Source: Mycobacterium bohemicum DSM 44277
GTDB lineage: Bacteria > Actinomycetota > Actinomycetes > Mycobacteriales > Mycobacteriaceae
Length of the DNA stretch: 64,000 bases
Assembly: GCF_001053185.1 (NCBI RefSeq)
Contig: NZ_CSTD01000001.1
Location: 986,333 to 1,050,332, forward strand
Direction: 5' to 3'
This document shows positions 1 through 8,612 of this stretch, one piece after another. The notes under the pieces were generated by a model, which saw only the letters and a list, made by a program, of their open reading frames with translations, ran no database searches and was not told where the DNA came from. Every line of letters begins with the position of its first letter. Position 1 is the first letter of the stretch. A program made the translations under genes and the position numbers.

Positions 1-1029
1 CAGGAACGAACCCGTGGTGTATGGGAGGTCGTACTTGTCGCAGATCTGCCTGACCCGCACCGAGATCTGGCGCAGCCGGTTGCTGGGCAGATCGGGGTAA
101 AGGTGATGCTCAATTTGGTGGCACAGGTTGCCGCTCATGAACCGCATCGCCGGCCCGGCGTGAAAGTTGGCGCTGCCCAGCATCTGTCGTAGATACCACT
201 GCCCCTGGGTCTCGCCGATCATGTCGGTTTTGGTGAACTTCTCTGCGCCATCGGGGAAGTGTCCGCAGAAGATCACCGCGTCGGCCCAGACGTTGCGGAT
301 AACGTTGGCCACTATGTTGGCCTTCAGCGTCGACCTGTAGGTCGCCGATCGCGACAGCGAGGTGAGCGCCGGAAATGCGACGTAGTCCTTGATTCCCTGC
401 CTTGCGGCCTTGGTCGCGAATTCGCGCATCTGCAGAATGGTGGTTTCGCGATCCGGTCCGGGCTTGAGGATCTTGGTGAACTCTATGGGCTGCAAGCCAA
501 TTCCCCACTCGAACCCAAGCGCGAGGATGGTGTTGTACAGCAGGTTGGCGATGTTGTAGGCCTGCCAGGGCTGGTCGCGGGTGACTCGCAGGATGCTGTA
601 GCCCACGTCGTCGTCCATGCCGAGGATGTTGGTGTACTTGTGGTGCTGGAAGTTGTGGGTGAACCGCCAGTGTTTTGACGCCCCACTCATGTCCCACTCC
701 CATGTCGAGGAGTGGATCTCGGGATCATTCATCCAGTTCCATTGGCCGTGCATGACATTGTGGCCGATCTCCATGTTCTCGATGATCTTGGCCAGGGCGA
801 CGGTGATCGTTCCCGCCCACCATGCCGAGCGCTTCGAGCTACCGGCCAGCATCAGCCGGCCGGCCACGTCGAGGGCGCGTTGCGCGGCGATGGTGCAGCG
901 GATGTAATGCGCATCGCGCTCGCCACGGGAATCCTCGATGTCCAGCCGGATCGCGTCCAGCTCAACGGCCAGGTTCTCAATGTCGGCGCCGGTCAAGTGA
1001 GCGAAGGCCGGAATGTCAGTAATCGCCAT
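1..1029 (-). CDS. desA3: Acyl-CoA fatty acid desaturase (3' end beyond window)
   Basis: Membrane di-iron desaturase that introduces a double bond into acyl-CoA (stearoyl to oleoyl) with an electron-transfer oxidoreductase partner. The 343 visible codons start at ATG 1029 (MAITDIPAFAHLTGADIENL) and run off the window edge. Histidine boxes are visible: HNVMH around residue 94, HNFQHHKY around residue 127, and HQIEHHLY near the visible end. From memory the sequence closely follows M. tuberculosis DesA3 (Rv3229c) throughout. Roughly 70-80 C-terminal residues are missing only because the window ends. Its upstream region abuts the terminator-like inverted repeat of the next gene. Confidence 0.93.
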   Translation of the reverse strand, partial: MAITDIPAFAHLTGADIENLAVELDAIRLDIEDSRGERDAHYIRCTIAAQRALDVAGRLMLAGSSKRSAWWAGTITVALAKIIENMEIGHNVMHGQWNWMNDPEIHSSTWEWDMSGASKHWRFTHNFQHHKYTNILGMDDDVGYSILRVTRDQPWQAYNIANLLYNTILALGFEWGIGLQPIEFTKILKPGPDRETTILQMREFATKAARQGIKDYVAFPALTSLSRSATYRSTLKANIVANVIRNVWADAVIFCGHFPDGAEKFTKTDMIGETQGQWYLRQMLGSANFHAGPAMRFMSGNLCHQIEHHLYPDLPSNRLRQISVRVRQICDKYDLPYTTGSFL

Positions 1030-1156
1030 CGTTTGGCCCCTTTTGGGCGGATCGAATTGGTCTGCGCGCTCTCACTGTTCGTTGCGTTCGTCGCCGGGAG
1101 GTCGCTGCCTCAGGGCGGTAAGTGGCGGCGCGTGACACCGCTGGGAGTCCCGGCCG

Positions 1157-1193
1157 CCGGCCGAGCCGGGCAGCCGCTGAGTAACTCGGCCGG
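1157..1193. terminator. Inverted repeat immediately after the DUF6131 gene
   Basis: Perfect 9-bp arms CCGGCCGAG (1157-1165) and CTCGGCCGG (1185-1193) flank a 19-nt loop. The right arm touches the stop codon of the small gene read leftward. There is no clear U-tract, as is common in mycobacteria. A bidirectional terminator is the simplest reading. Confidence 0.55.
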
Positions 1194-1373
1194 TCAGTAG
1201 TAGTGGCGGCGGCCGCCGACAGCGTGTCCCATCCGTCCCATCACCGCCAGCAACAGTCCGACGACGAGGAGGATTACCCCGATGACCAAGACAACATGGG
1301 CGAACGCGAAGGTCGGGACGAGGCTGGGGAGTAGGAGGCCGAGGACAATGAGAACGATTCCGAGGACGATCAT
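1194..1373 (-). CDS. DUF6131-type small membrane protein
   Basis: This 59-aa protein starts at ATG 1373. It is almost entirely two hydrophobic helices: residues about 2-22 (MIVLGIVLIVLGLLLPSLVP) and about 25-47, with a short basic tail ending GGRRHYY. This matches the DUF6131 family of tiny actinobacterial membrane proteins of unknown function. It ends directly on a strong inverted repeat. A copy of the repeated structured leader (1681-1763) lies about 310 nt upstream in the same reading direction, so its expression may be controlled with the GH130, slipin and ATPase genes. Confidence 0.75.
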   Translation of the reverse strand: MIVLGIVLIVLGLLLPSLVPTFAFAHVVLVIGVILLVVGLLLAVMGRMGHAVGGRRHYY

Positions 1374-2108
1374 GACGTCTACCTAGTTTCTGTGTTGATG
1401 TTTGGGAAGGGGATTGCTCGAGCTAGTCTTTGAGAGCGTCAATTATCCCAACCCCCAACTTTTTTGGCGTGGCCCCTGCCTGATCGGCGCGTCCTTCGGA
1501 ACGCGGCGGGCGTTCCTGGCATCAGAGACACGGTTGTCGCCCCGTCGCCAGTCGAGTCGTCGAACAAACCGGCAGCACGGGGGGACTCGGGGGTCGCGGT
1601 CCGAACTGTGAGCAACGAGGGAATGAGCGAAATCTGCATGCTTTCTTCACCGCAACGGGTTGGACATCCGAATGTGCGGCGCGAGCGAACGCTCATCAAG
1701 TTCAGCGGCGGGCAGCCAAACTTTCTCCGCACTGGCTGAAGGACTCAGCAACTACGACGCTACCCCTTTCGGGACCCCCCGGCCAGTTTCCCGCCGAGTG
1801 CGGTGAGGACACGTCGGAAGCAACGTCGGCGCCTGAGGAACGACGGGGTAAACCGGCAGCGCCAAACGTGATCGGGTCGTCACCTCATCGGCGCCTTGAC
1901 CCGACCGGAAGCCATACCGCAACTTCTCATCCGCGTCGGCGAAGCCCCTGTCGTTGGCTCGATACCCCCGATTACCCGTGGCGGCAACTACCCGATGTTC
2001 TCACTTTTCACCGCATTACGTTCTAGCTGAGCGTCGGGGTGACCCGCACAGACCGCCGGGACGCGGCCGAGCGAAGTGGGGCCGACCGCAAGACCTATCC
2101 GATGCCCA
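1374..2108. other. Long intergenic region carrying leader-RNA copy 1
   Basis: Between the divergently read small membrane gene and the end of the GAF-ANTAR gene I see no convincing coding region. Short open frames here have no family resemblance. The only structure I can support is the repeat at 1681-1763, so much of this stretch may be a long leader for the DUF6131 gene. Confidence 0.5.
1681..1763 (-). ncRNA. Structured leader element, copy 1 (upstream of DUF6131 gene)
   Basis: Read on the minus strand it begins with GTAGCGT (1763-1757, which fits a TANNNT -10 box) and continues into three hairpins. P1 is GCTGA/TCAGC (1749-1735). P2 is AAGTTT/GAACTT with inner GGC/GCC (1723-1698). P3 is GAGC-gttc-GCTC (1694-1683). 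The P2 bases differ from copies 2 and 4 but remain paired. It has the same orientation and architecture as three other copies. The interpretation as a cis-acting RNA is inference. Confidence 0.6.
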
Positions 2109-2813
2109 TCAGTCGGCGTCGAGGTGAAGCCGGTGATCGAGGATGTCGCGGGCAACGTCGGTGACGCCGCGGCCGCTCGCGTACGCATGAGCCCGCAGCC
2201 GGACCAGGGCCTCGGCCGGCTCAACCTCCAACTGGGCGACGAGCATCCCAGTGGCCTGGCTCACCTCCGCGCGACTTAGCGCGTTGAGATCTGCCCAGGC
2301 ATTGCTATCGGGGTCGGTGACGGAGGCCTGCAGATCGGCGTCCAAAAGATCGAGGACCGGGATGCCGGCGAGCTCCGCGGCGGCGACGGCACCGCTCAAG
2401 TCCTGGCGCGGCAGTTGGCCTGGCCGCGCGCGGAAAAGGTCGAGGGCGCCTACGAATTCGCCGGCTACTACGATGGGTATCGCGTAGACGAATCTGATCT
2501 CGTAGTCCAGCATCGCGGGCCCATACGCGGGCCACCGAGCCTCATCGGGATCGGCGAGGTCTACGACCAGAATCGGGGTCCGCCCCGTGACAGCATCCAG
2601 GCAAGGTCCTTCGCCGAACGTGAACTGCAGATCGTCGTACCTGCGCGCGGGCTCGCCGCTGGATCCCAGGGTTCCGCTGTTCGCGCCGTCGAACACGAGC
2701 GAAATTGCCGCTGCGTCAACGTCGAGGAGAATCACGCAAGCCTCGCACAAACGGTCGGCGGCCTGCACTCCTCGCCACCCATCGACGGTGGCCATCAGCT
2801 CGTTGATCACCAC
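2109..2813 (-). CDS. GAF-ANTAR RNA-binding transcription antitermination regulator
   Basis: This 234-aa protein has an N-terminal GAF sensor domain (about residues 15-140, with the typical FGEGPCLDAV and VPTxL-like segments) and a C-terminal ANTAR three-helix domain (about 165-228, with LSRAEVSQATGMLVAQL and ALVRLRAHAYASGR). ANTAR proteins bind tandem hexaloop hairpins in nascent RNA and prevent termination. This is a typical mycobacterial Rv-type regulator with no adjacent kinase. The start is uncertain: GTG 2813, or ATG 2795 six codons later; neither has a strong Shine-Dalgarno. Its presence near a repeated hairpin leader is notable, but no functional link is shown. Confidence 0.88.
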   Translation of the reverse strand: MVINELMATVDGWRGVQAADRLCEACVILLDVDAAAISLVFDGANSGTLGSSGEPARRYDDLQFTFGEGPCLDAVTGRTPILVVDLADPDEARWPAYGPAMLDYEIRFVYAIPIVVAGEFVGALDLFRARPGQLPRQDLSGAVAAAELAGIPVLDLLDADLQASVTDPDSNAWADLNALSRAEVSQATGMLVAQLEVEPAEALVRLRAHAYASGRGVTDVARDILDHRLHLDAD

Positions 2814-3364
2814 ATCTACTCGAATGACGATTGGGCAGCTGCGGAAGTGCCCGAGAGTCTACGCGACAATGTCATCTTTCGTACCTCTGACTAATTTTGG
2901 GGGATTTGACGAGCGCACGCCCAGTTGCCCTGCTCGCCGCTCTCCTGTTGTGACCCAACGCGTCGCACGTCGAATCGCCCCAAAAATCGATTTCTGATGT
3001 GTACGGGGCCGTGTCGACCCCATATTTTTCGCCAAGATGAGCCGATCGGGACTAATGCGCGGCGCTGACGCGGATGCGTTCGCAACATTTCAACAACTGA
3101 TGGCGCGACTACCGTGGCTAGCGGTGCCATGATGCATACCGTGGCGACTGGGCGGGCGCGCTGCCATCCTGGAGTTGTGCGCCCGGCGAGTGTCGTTAAG
3201 GCAACAGGCCCGACATCCCCTAGGAGCACTGGGCAATACGAACTGGGCAGCGTTGCAAGGCCGCGTCAAGGCGATGGGAGCGACATTCTCCGAGTAAGCA
3301 GGCAGCGCCCGAACGCCGTCGCCGGACAAAGATGCTCGACCTGGACAACCGCGGACCCCGTACC
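2814..3364. other. Intergenic, no gene recognised
   Basis: About 550 nt upstream of the GAF-ANTAR gene. Open frames on both strands are short and compositionally unconvincing. It presumably holds the GAF-ANTAR promoter; I see no repeat or RNA gene. Confidence 0.4.
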
Positions 3365-3526
3365 TTAGCGGATCCTTTCGGGAATCGAATTGAGTGCGTG
3401 CAGGACATGTTCCGCCAATTCGGTTGCCGCTTTGTCTCCAAGCTTCGAATGCGACGTGATGGTGTCCTTGACCAGTTCGAGACGTCGGTCGTAGGGCGAT
3501 TGGATGCTAGTTGGCGACGCCATCAT
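3365..3526 (-). CDS. DUF6307-like small protein
   Basis: This 53-aa ORF (ATG 3526, TAA at 3365) has an AAGGA Shine-Dalgarno 5 nt upstream. The protein begins MMASPTSIQSPYDRRLELVK and contains LGDKAATELAEHVLHALNSI. It is a small soluble helical protein whose YDRR-ELV and LA-HVLHAL segments match the DUF6307 family as I recall it. Function is unknown. It lies alone between the GH130 gene and the GAF-ANTAR gene. A possible degenerate copy of the leader element (3541-3593) sits directly upstream, which would make this a fifth member of that set. Confidence 0.65.
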   Translation of the reverse strand: MMASPTSIQSPYDRRLELVKDTITSHSKLGDKAATELAEHVLHALNSIPERIR

Positions 3527-3540
3527 GTTTTCCTTTTCAG

Positions 3541-3593
3541 TCGAGCATGTTCGCTCGTACCCGAGCTGCCCGCTGCTTACGACGTTACGCTAC
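3541..3593 (-). ncRNA. Possible shortened leader element before the DUF6307-like gene
   Basis: On the minus strand it has the same GTAGCGT box (3593-3587) and ends in a GAGC-(6 nt)-GCTC hairpin (3556-3543). The central region is about 30 nt shorter than in the four full copies, so P2 is missing or reduced. Either a degenerate relative or a coincidence of two short motifs. Confidence 0.25.
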
Positions 3594-3725
3594 TTCTCGT
3601 CGTGGGGGGCGAGTACGGACATGGCTGTAGTCCGTTACGTTCCAGCGGAACTCAGCGGATCGACACCATTTGGTCGATCGAAGGTCTGGAAGCGCGTAGG
3701 GGGCATCCCTCGCTGCAAGTGACCG

Positions 3726-5204
3726 TCAGGCATCCAGGGCAGTAAGTAGGTCATCCAGCGGCACCATCACGGCACCGATCGCGCTGTCCCCGATGCCGTA
3801 CGGCAACACCAGCGTTCGCGCATGCACCAGTCCGCCGCACGAGTAAAGGACATTTGGGACGTAACCGTCCTGCTCATCGGCAGCTGGACTCAGCAGCGGT
3901 TCGCGCAGCTGTTTGAGAATCTGTGTCGGATCTTCGAGGTCGAGCAACATCGCCCCGATGCGGTATGTGCGCATCGGACCGACGCCGTGGGTAAGGACCA
4001 GCCAACCCGCCTCGGTCTCGATGGGCGGACCACAGTTCCCCAGTTGCAACGCCTCCCACGCCCGAGCCGGTCGCTGGCAGGAAACCGAGTCCGTCCACTC
4101 GAACGGATGATCCGAATAAGCAACCGAATTCGACTCGCGGTCTGATCTGGACATGGCTGCGAAGCGTCCACGAATCCGCCGCGGAAATAGTGCCAGCCCC
4201 TTATTGGCAGCGGCGCGGCCCACCATCGGCGTGGAGATGAACGCACAGAAATCTTCTGTCGCTAAAAGCTGCTGGCTGATGTGGGATCCGCTGTAGGCGG
4301 TGTAGCTGGCATAGTACGTGACCGTGCCGTCGTCGTCGACGAAACGGACGAACCGTGCGTCCTCCATGCCGGCGCCCTCCGCGCTCGTCGCGGGCCACAA
4401 GACACGCTCGGAAAGCGGTACTTCATCGGCGAATTCGACGCCGTAGGTCCGTTCGGCAATGGCCCGAATCAGCGAAATTGTCTCGGCCGCATGGCCACGA
4501 GTCCTCCGGTGCTTCTCAAGTCTGTCGAGTTGTTGGCCGAGGTCGGCTCTGGTGAACTGGTCGCCGAGCGGACCGAGGACGTAGTCCGCGGCCTCGCCGG
4601 TACCGTGCAGCCGGCCCAGCTCACTGCGTATCACCGCACCGTCCAGAAGCGTCGGCACGAGGGTCCCAACGCTGGCGAGTGCAACCGCATCGTCGATCCT
4701 GACGTCACCGGCACCGTCGACGACGCCGGTCCGGAACCCGATAGACGACCGGTGCCCCTCCCCGATCCCCCGCACGCTCATGACGAATCGCAGGCTGCCG
4801 GCAGCGGTTCCCGACTGGTCCGGGTGCGCCACCATGCTGGGGTTGCACAACGCTGCGCCCTCAATCGCATATTCGCTGGTGAAAACCGCGCCTAACAACA
4901 GCATTCGCGCCTCGGAAAGATCGCCGGTGGGATCGAGGCGATCGGCGACTTCATGGGCGTGCCGGCGAAGTGTGCCGACCAGATCGCGGTGACGCCAGTC
5001 GAAGCGGGTGACGACGTCATCCAGCGACGCCCGCACCTCGTCCTCGTCGAGGGCCAGGATGCGACCCAGCACTGCATCCACGCGGGACTCCTGTTCCTCG
5101 AAACCCTCCTGTCCGGGCACGAACAGGCGCGTGATGACCCTGGATCGGTCGGCCATGAGCAGCTGCGGGCTGCGCCTGGCCAGCCCGGCACGAACCGAAT
5201 TCAT
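3726..5204 (-). CDS. GH130-family glycoside phosphorylase/hydrolase
   Basis: A 492-aa enzyme of the GH130 (mannosyl-oligosaccharide phosphorylase-like) family: a five-bladed propeller with segments such as LCNPSMVAHPD, GMEDARFVRF and DHPFEWTDSVSCQRP that build the sugar pocket. The likely role is phosphorolysis or hydrolysis of a mannosyl or trehalose-type oligosaccharide; the substrate cannot be read from sequence. I chose ATG 5204 because its ATGA overlaps the stop of the upstream glycosyltransferase frame, a classical coupling; a GTG at 5273 is also in frame. The upstream partner is only a remnant, so the original GT-GH130 operon is broken. Confidence 0.8.
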   Translation of the reverse strand: MNSVRAGLARRSPQLLMADRSRVITRLFVPGQEGFEEQESRVDAVLGRILALDEDEVRASLDDVVTRFDWRHRDLVGTLRRHAHEVADRLDPTGDLSEARMLLLGAVFTSEYAIEGAALCNPSMVAHPDQSGTAAGSLRFVMSVRGIGEGHRSSIGFRTGVVDGAGDVRIDDAVALASVGTLVPTLLDGAVIRSELGRLHGTGEAADYVLGPLGDQFTRADLGQQLDRLEKHRRTRGHAAETISLIRAIAERTYGVEFADEVPLSERVLWPATSAEGAGMEDARFVRFVDDDGTVTYYASYTAYSGSHISQQLLATEDFCAFISTPMVGRAAANKGLALFPRRIRGRFAAMSRSDRESNSVAYSDHPFEWTDSVSCQRPARAWEALQLGNCGPPIETEAGWLVLTHGVGPMRTYRIGAMLLDLEDPTQILKQLREPLLSPAADEQDGYVPNVLYSCGGLVHARTLVLPYGIGDSAIGAVMVPLDDLLTALDA

Positions 5205-5386
5205 TGCGGCACAGTCGATGAACGTTGCGCGTGCTGCAACGTCGGGATCACCGCCAAGGTCGACTCCGCCCACCGGTTTCTGTTGACCGCGTAGGCACCC
5301 AGTCCGTCATATCCACCACCCGTATCCGGGTCCCACATCGGCATGCTCCCGTCCTTATCGCCCATGCGCAGGTCCGCGGCGGCCAT
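5201..5386 (-). pseudogene. C-terminal fragment of a glycosyltransferase
   Basis: About 61 codons. The segment WDPDTGGGYDGLGAYAVNRN, then AESTLAVIPTLQHAQ, matches the extreme C terminus of the GT4-type glycosyltransferase that normally sits directly upstream of GH130 genes in mycobacteria, as I recall those loci. The N-terminal roughly 350 residues are absent; leader-RNA copy 2 lies just upstream instead. Its stop overlaps the GH130 start (ATGA). It may still be translated as a short coupled peptide. Confidence 0.6.
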
Positions 5387-5434
5387 GACGCCCGCAAGCG
5401 GAATCGGGTCGGCGCCGTCAGGAGTGTGTTCGGC

Positions 5435-5520
5435 GCGAGCGACTGCTCAGTGAGGCAGCAGCGGCTGGGCGGCTGGCCTCATTCCGGACTGGCTGGAATT
5501 CTCAGCATCGCTCACGCTAC
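5435..5520 (-). ncRNA. Structured leader element, copy 2 (upstream of GH130 unit)
   Basis: Minus-strand order: GTAGCGT (5520-5514); P1 GCTG/CAGC; P2 TGAGGC/GCCTCA with inner CAGC/GCTG; P3 GAGC-agtc-GCTC (5448-5437). The P2 outer stem uses different bases from copies 1 and 3 yet is fully paired. It lies about 50 nt upstream of the truncated glycosyltransferase/GH130 reading frames. Confidence 0.6.
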
Positions 5521-5554
5521 ACCTCGCAGCTGCTTCTGACTCGGTGTTCGGGCT

Positions 5555-5947
5555 TCAGGTAACTGACCAGCCAAACGATTCGGGCGGTTCTTCATGCCAC
5601 ATGCTGGCGGTCTGGCAGATGCGTTCGGCAACCGCGTCGATCGACGTTCGGGCGGTGTCGCCGGCATGATCACCGCCTTGTGGAATCGGGAAGATGAATC
5701 GGCCGCTCTTTCCCCATTGCCAGACTGCGGAAAAATCTTCGCGGCTCAGGGGCCGAAAGATGACTTCGGTTCGCGCGCCCTGAAGCGCGACTTCGAGCCA
5801 AGTGGCGTACTCGACCCGCTCTCCAGAAATCAGGCGGGGCTCGTTGTAGACGTGAACCTCGCCTGCATCCTGAAGCCGGGCGCGGAGGGCCTCTGCGAGC
5901 GGTTGCAAAAGTTCCCGCTCAAATTCGTCTGCTTTGTCTTTCGTCAT
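5555..5947 (-). CDS. Conserved hypothetical protein, 130 aa
   Basis: Soluble acidic protein starting ATG 5947 (MTKDKADEFERELLQPLAEA). It has an amphipathic N-terminal helix, then a mixed alpha/beta body with EYATWLEVALQGARTEVIF and FSAVWQWGKSGRFIFP. There is no signal peptide or membrane span. I do not recognise the family. Codon use is typical of the region, and it is the only frame here with coherent protein-like composition. It stands alone, downstream of the SulP gene on the same strand but 299 nt away, so probably not co-transcribed. Confidence 0.65.
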   Translation of the reverse strand: MTKDKADEFERELLQPLAEALRARLQDAGEVHVYNEPRLISGERVEYATWLEVALQGARTEVIFRPLSREDFSAVWQWGKSGRFIFPIPQGGDHAGDTARTSIDAVAERICQTASMWHEEPPESFGWSVT

Positions 5948-6246
5948 TCCCGCTCCTTCGCCGGCCGGTTGCCCACGATCTCAATCGTGTCACGTTCGTC
6001 CCGGTCCCCTCCGTCGTTGTGCAAAGGCGGCGCCTGCGATTCGCACCCAGACGGCCGCTACCGCAACTCGTCCTTTCTCACTGGCGCGCATAACGTGTGG
6101 TCCCAAAGCGGTCCCGACACGGTGTCCGACTCGCGTGGGTGGCTGCAAAAGCGAATGATCCCCTCGCTGGCTCAATCGCGCCAGCTACTGCCCTAAGTGG
6201 AGAGCGGCCAGCCGCTCAACGAGCCGCTGGTCGGTTAGTCAGCTAC
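5948..6246. other. Intergenic after SulP with a hairpin
   Basis: Contains a perfect 6-bp stem GAGCGG-ccag-CCGCTC (6202-6217) about 30 nt beyond the SulP stop on the minus strand. This is a candidate terminator without a U-tract. Otherwise only promoter space for the 130-aa gene. Confidence 0.4.
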
Positions 6247-7938
6247 TCAGGGGTGCAGAGCGTTGACTGCTTCGCCGACGGAGGCGAACAGGTTATCCTC
6301 GCCGATCCGCGCAAGCAGGCCGCTTCGCGCCAAGCCGGCCCTGGCCGTTTTGTTGGTTCTTGCCATCGCGAAGGACACACCACCGTGGGCGAGTCGCTCG
6401 AGCATCTGCCGTAATGCGCGTGCTCCGGTGTAATCAAGATCAGTCATTCCCATCGCGTCGAGCACGACAAGCCGAAGTGAGTGACCTGCGCGGTCGGCGG
6501 CGGCGGCCAAGTCGGTCCTGAAACGACTCGCGTTGGCGTACCAGAGGGGTGTCGCGAACATCACCACGAGTACGCCGGGAACCTCGATGGCGTGCTCGGT
6601 GCCCTCGAGCGGGGCCCAACTGGTGGTCCCGGGGATGCGGCCCAGGACGTGCAGGTGCGGGCGGGCGGTGAGACGGGTGCGGTCGAGGATGGCCAACGCA
6701 ACCGCGACTGTGATGCCCTGTTCGACGCCGACGAGCGCGACCGTGAGCAAGGCGATCAGTGCCAGTCCGAATTCGAAACGGTCGTAGCGGGCGATATCGA
6801 GGAGTTCGTGGACGTTCAAGATTCGGGTGGCGATGAAGATCAGAATCGCCGCCAGTGTCGCCAAGGGCAGGTCCTCGAGCAGCGCGACGGCGGGGATCAA
6901 CAGCACGACGGCACCGGCAGCAGCCAGACCGGTCACCTGGGTCCGGCCCGAGGCCGAGACCACCGCGGCGGTTCGTGGTGGGCTTGCGTCCACGGGGAAC
7001 GCGCCGACCAGGCCGGCGACGACATTGCCGGCACCGACGCCGAGGAAGTCCCGGTTGACGTCCACCTCGTATGCGCCCTGGTCGGCAAACGCGCGGGTCG
7101 TCGCCGCCGTCTGGCTGACGATGACCAGGGCGACGACGCCGGCGATCGGCGCGACCGCGACCAGGGCCGACCAGGACAGCCCGTGCAGCCCGAGGTGCGG
7201 CGCGCCGTGGGCCACCGCACCCAACACCATCACCCCGTGGGCGTGCAGTTTCAGCGCAGCGACGAGGATCGTCGAGCCGATCAACCCGACCAACGCCCCC
7301 GGGAGCCGGCGATCGAGCCGTTCGGCGACGACCACGATGATGAATACGCCTACCCCGATGCCCAGCGCCCACCCGTTGATCAAATGCAAGCCGCTGAGCG
7401 TGGCACCCAACCGGTGCAGCGTGCTGCCGCCGGCGCCGGGCAGGCCGAGCAGATCAGGTAGCTGGTGCACCACGATGATCACCGCGACGCCGCCCAGGAA
7501 TCCGCTGATGATCGGCGCGGACAGAAATTCGGCGATCCACCCGAGCCGCAGGAGACCGACCAGGGCCACCACCAGACCGACCAGGACCGCGAGGATTCCG
7601 ACCATCGCCACGTAATCCGGGGAGGTCGCCGACACCACGGCGGCGATGCCGACAGCGAATAGCGGGGCGATGGTGGAATCGGCGCCGACCGACATCTGCG
7701 GGTTTGATCCCAGCAGCGCGAACATCACGCTGCCGGCGACAAACGCGTAGAAGCCGGTGATCGGCGGCATACCGGCCAGCCGGGCTGTGGCTAGTTGCTC
7801 GGGCAACGCGATCGCCAGCAACGTCAGCGCCGCGACCAGGTCGCCGATCACCCACGACGAGCGGTAGCCGTGCAATGAGGACAACAGCAGCGACCGCGCC
7901 CCCAGCACGCGCCCCGCGAACCCTGCTGCCGACTGCAT
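6247..7938 (-). CDS. SulP-family inorganic anion transporter with STAS domain
   Basis: This 563-aa integral membrane protein resembles bacterial SulP (SLC26-like) carriers for sulfate, bicarbonate or related anions. Residues about 25-430 carry 11-14 hydrophobic segments, including the N-terminal signature near LPEQLATARLAGMPPITGFY and the polar QTAATTRAFADQ stretch. A C-terminal STAS domain follows (about 440-560, with LRLVVLDAMGMTDLDYTGA). No carbonic anhydrase is attached, so bicarbonate versus sulfate cannot be decided. It is divergent from the small gene at 8087, and the 148-nt gap holds both promoters. Confidence 0.9.
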   Translation of the reverse strand: MQSAAGFAGRVLGARSLLLSSLHGYRSSWVIGDLVAALTLLAIALPEQLATARLAGMPPITGFYAFVAGSVMFALLGSNPQMSVGADSTIAPLFAVGIAAVVSATSPDYVAMVGILAVLVGLVVALVGLLRLGWIAEFLSAPIISGFLGGVAVIIVVHQLPDLLGLPGAGGSTLHRLGATLSGLHLINGWALGIGVGVFIIVVVAERLDRRLPGALVGLIGSTILVAALKLHAHGVMVLGAVAHGAPHLGLHGLSWSALVAVAPIAGVVALVIVSQTAATTRAFADQGAYEVDVNRDFLGVGAGNVVAGLVGAFPVDASPPRTAAVVSASGRTQVTGLAAAGAVVLLIPAVALLEDLPLATLAAILIFIATRILNVHELLDIARYDRFEFGLALIALLTVALVGVEQGITVAVALAILDRTRLTARPHLHVLGRIPGTTSWAPLEGTEHAIEVPGVLVVMFATPLWYANASRFRTDLAAAADRAGHSLRLVVLDAMGMTDLDYTGARALRQMLERLAHGGVSFAMARTNKTARAGLARSGLLARIGEDNLFASVGEAVNALHP

Positions 7939-8086
7939 CGGCCCATCATCGCAACTCCGTCAGCCGCAGCGAGCCACGCCGCGCGGATGCGTCAGATCCG
8001 CGAGGCCACCGTCTTGGCCAAACGCTCGCTCGGATGACGGTATGGGCGCACACTTGAGGTGTCCCATCTGAAATTTGGGGGCTGCG

Positions 8087-8554
8087 ATGAGCGAGCAACC
8101 GTACGACCTTCTCGGCGACATCTTCCAGCGGTACTTCAGACCCGCCATCGACGCGTATCCGCGAATGGGTGGCGGACTCGTCGAGAAATTACTCGCGCTG
8201 AGTGACGACGTCCCCGACAAATTGCGACAGACTCGCGGCGCCGCCATGGCATGGGGCAAGGCCGAGACCCCGACCGCCAGGATCACCTCGGAGCTTTTCG
8301 TGATCACCCAATACGGACTGCTCTATGCCGCCGAGTTGAGCGAGTCGCGCCGGGCGCTGTATTACCTGGCCACGCCGCCCGCATTGTTCGATCCTTTCGT
8401 CGATCAGGTCGACACCGCCGAACTGCGTGAGGGCGCGGTCGTCGTGGTGGACAGCCGGTGCGGCCGTGACCTCTCCTCCGCCCATCCGATGGACGCCGCG
8501 CTGCGCCGGATACTCGATGAGCACCTGGCGCTGCGGGTGGATCTGCCCGTGTGA
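8087..8554 (+). CDS. Hypothetical protein, 155 aa
   Basis: Soluble protein starting ATG 8087 (MSEQPYDLLGDIFQRYF), with a GGGGG-rich weak ribosome site. Helical N terminus, then TSELFVITQYGLLYAAELSE and a beta-rich C terminus (EGAVVVVDSRCG). No membrane span, no motif I recognise. It is convergent with the methyltransferase gene. An upstream in-frame ATG at 8075 is possible. Coherent composition supports a real gene, but no function can be given. Confidence 0.6.
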   Translation: MSEQPYDLLGDIFQRYFRPAIDAYPRMGGGLVEKLLALSDDVPDKLRQTRGAAMAWGKAETPTARITSELFVITQYGLLYAAELSESRRALYYLATPPALFDPFVDQVDTAELREGAVVVVDSRCGRDLSSAHPMDAALRRILDEHLALRVDLPV

Positions 8555-8612
8555 CTATTTCTTCTTGTTCTTCTTGGCCGGCCCCCGCGAGACGGGCAGG
8601 GCGAGGATGCTG

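Noticed and set aside
2109..2813. GAF-ANTAR protein as the reader of the leader hairpins
   Set aside because: ANTAR targets are paired hexaloop hairpins with conserved loop A/G positions; these leaders have 3-5 nt loops or variable loops, so proximity alone is not evidence.
6481..7461. 326-codon plus-strand open frame opposite SulP
   Set aside because: It is the high-GC shadow of the transporter: Asp/Gln/Arg-rich, no motif, wholly antisense to a clear family member.
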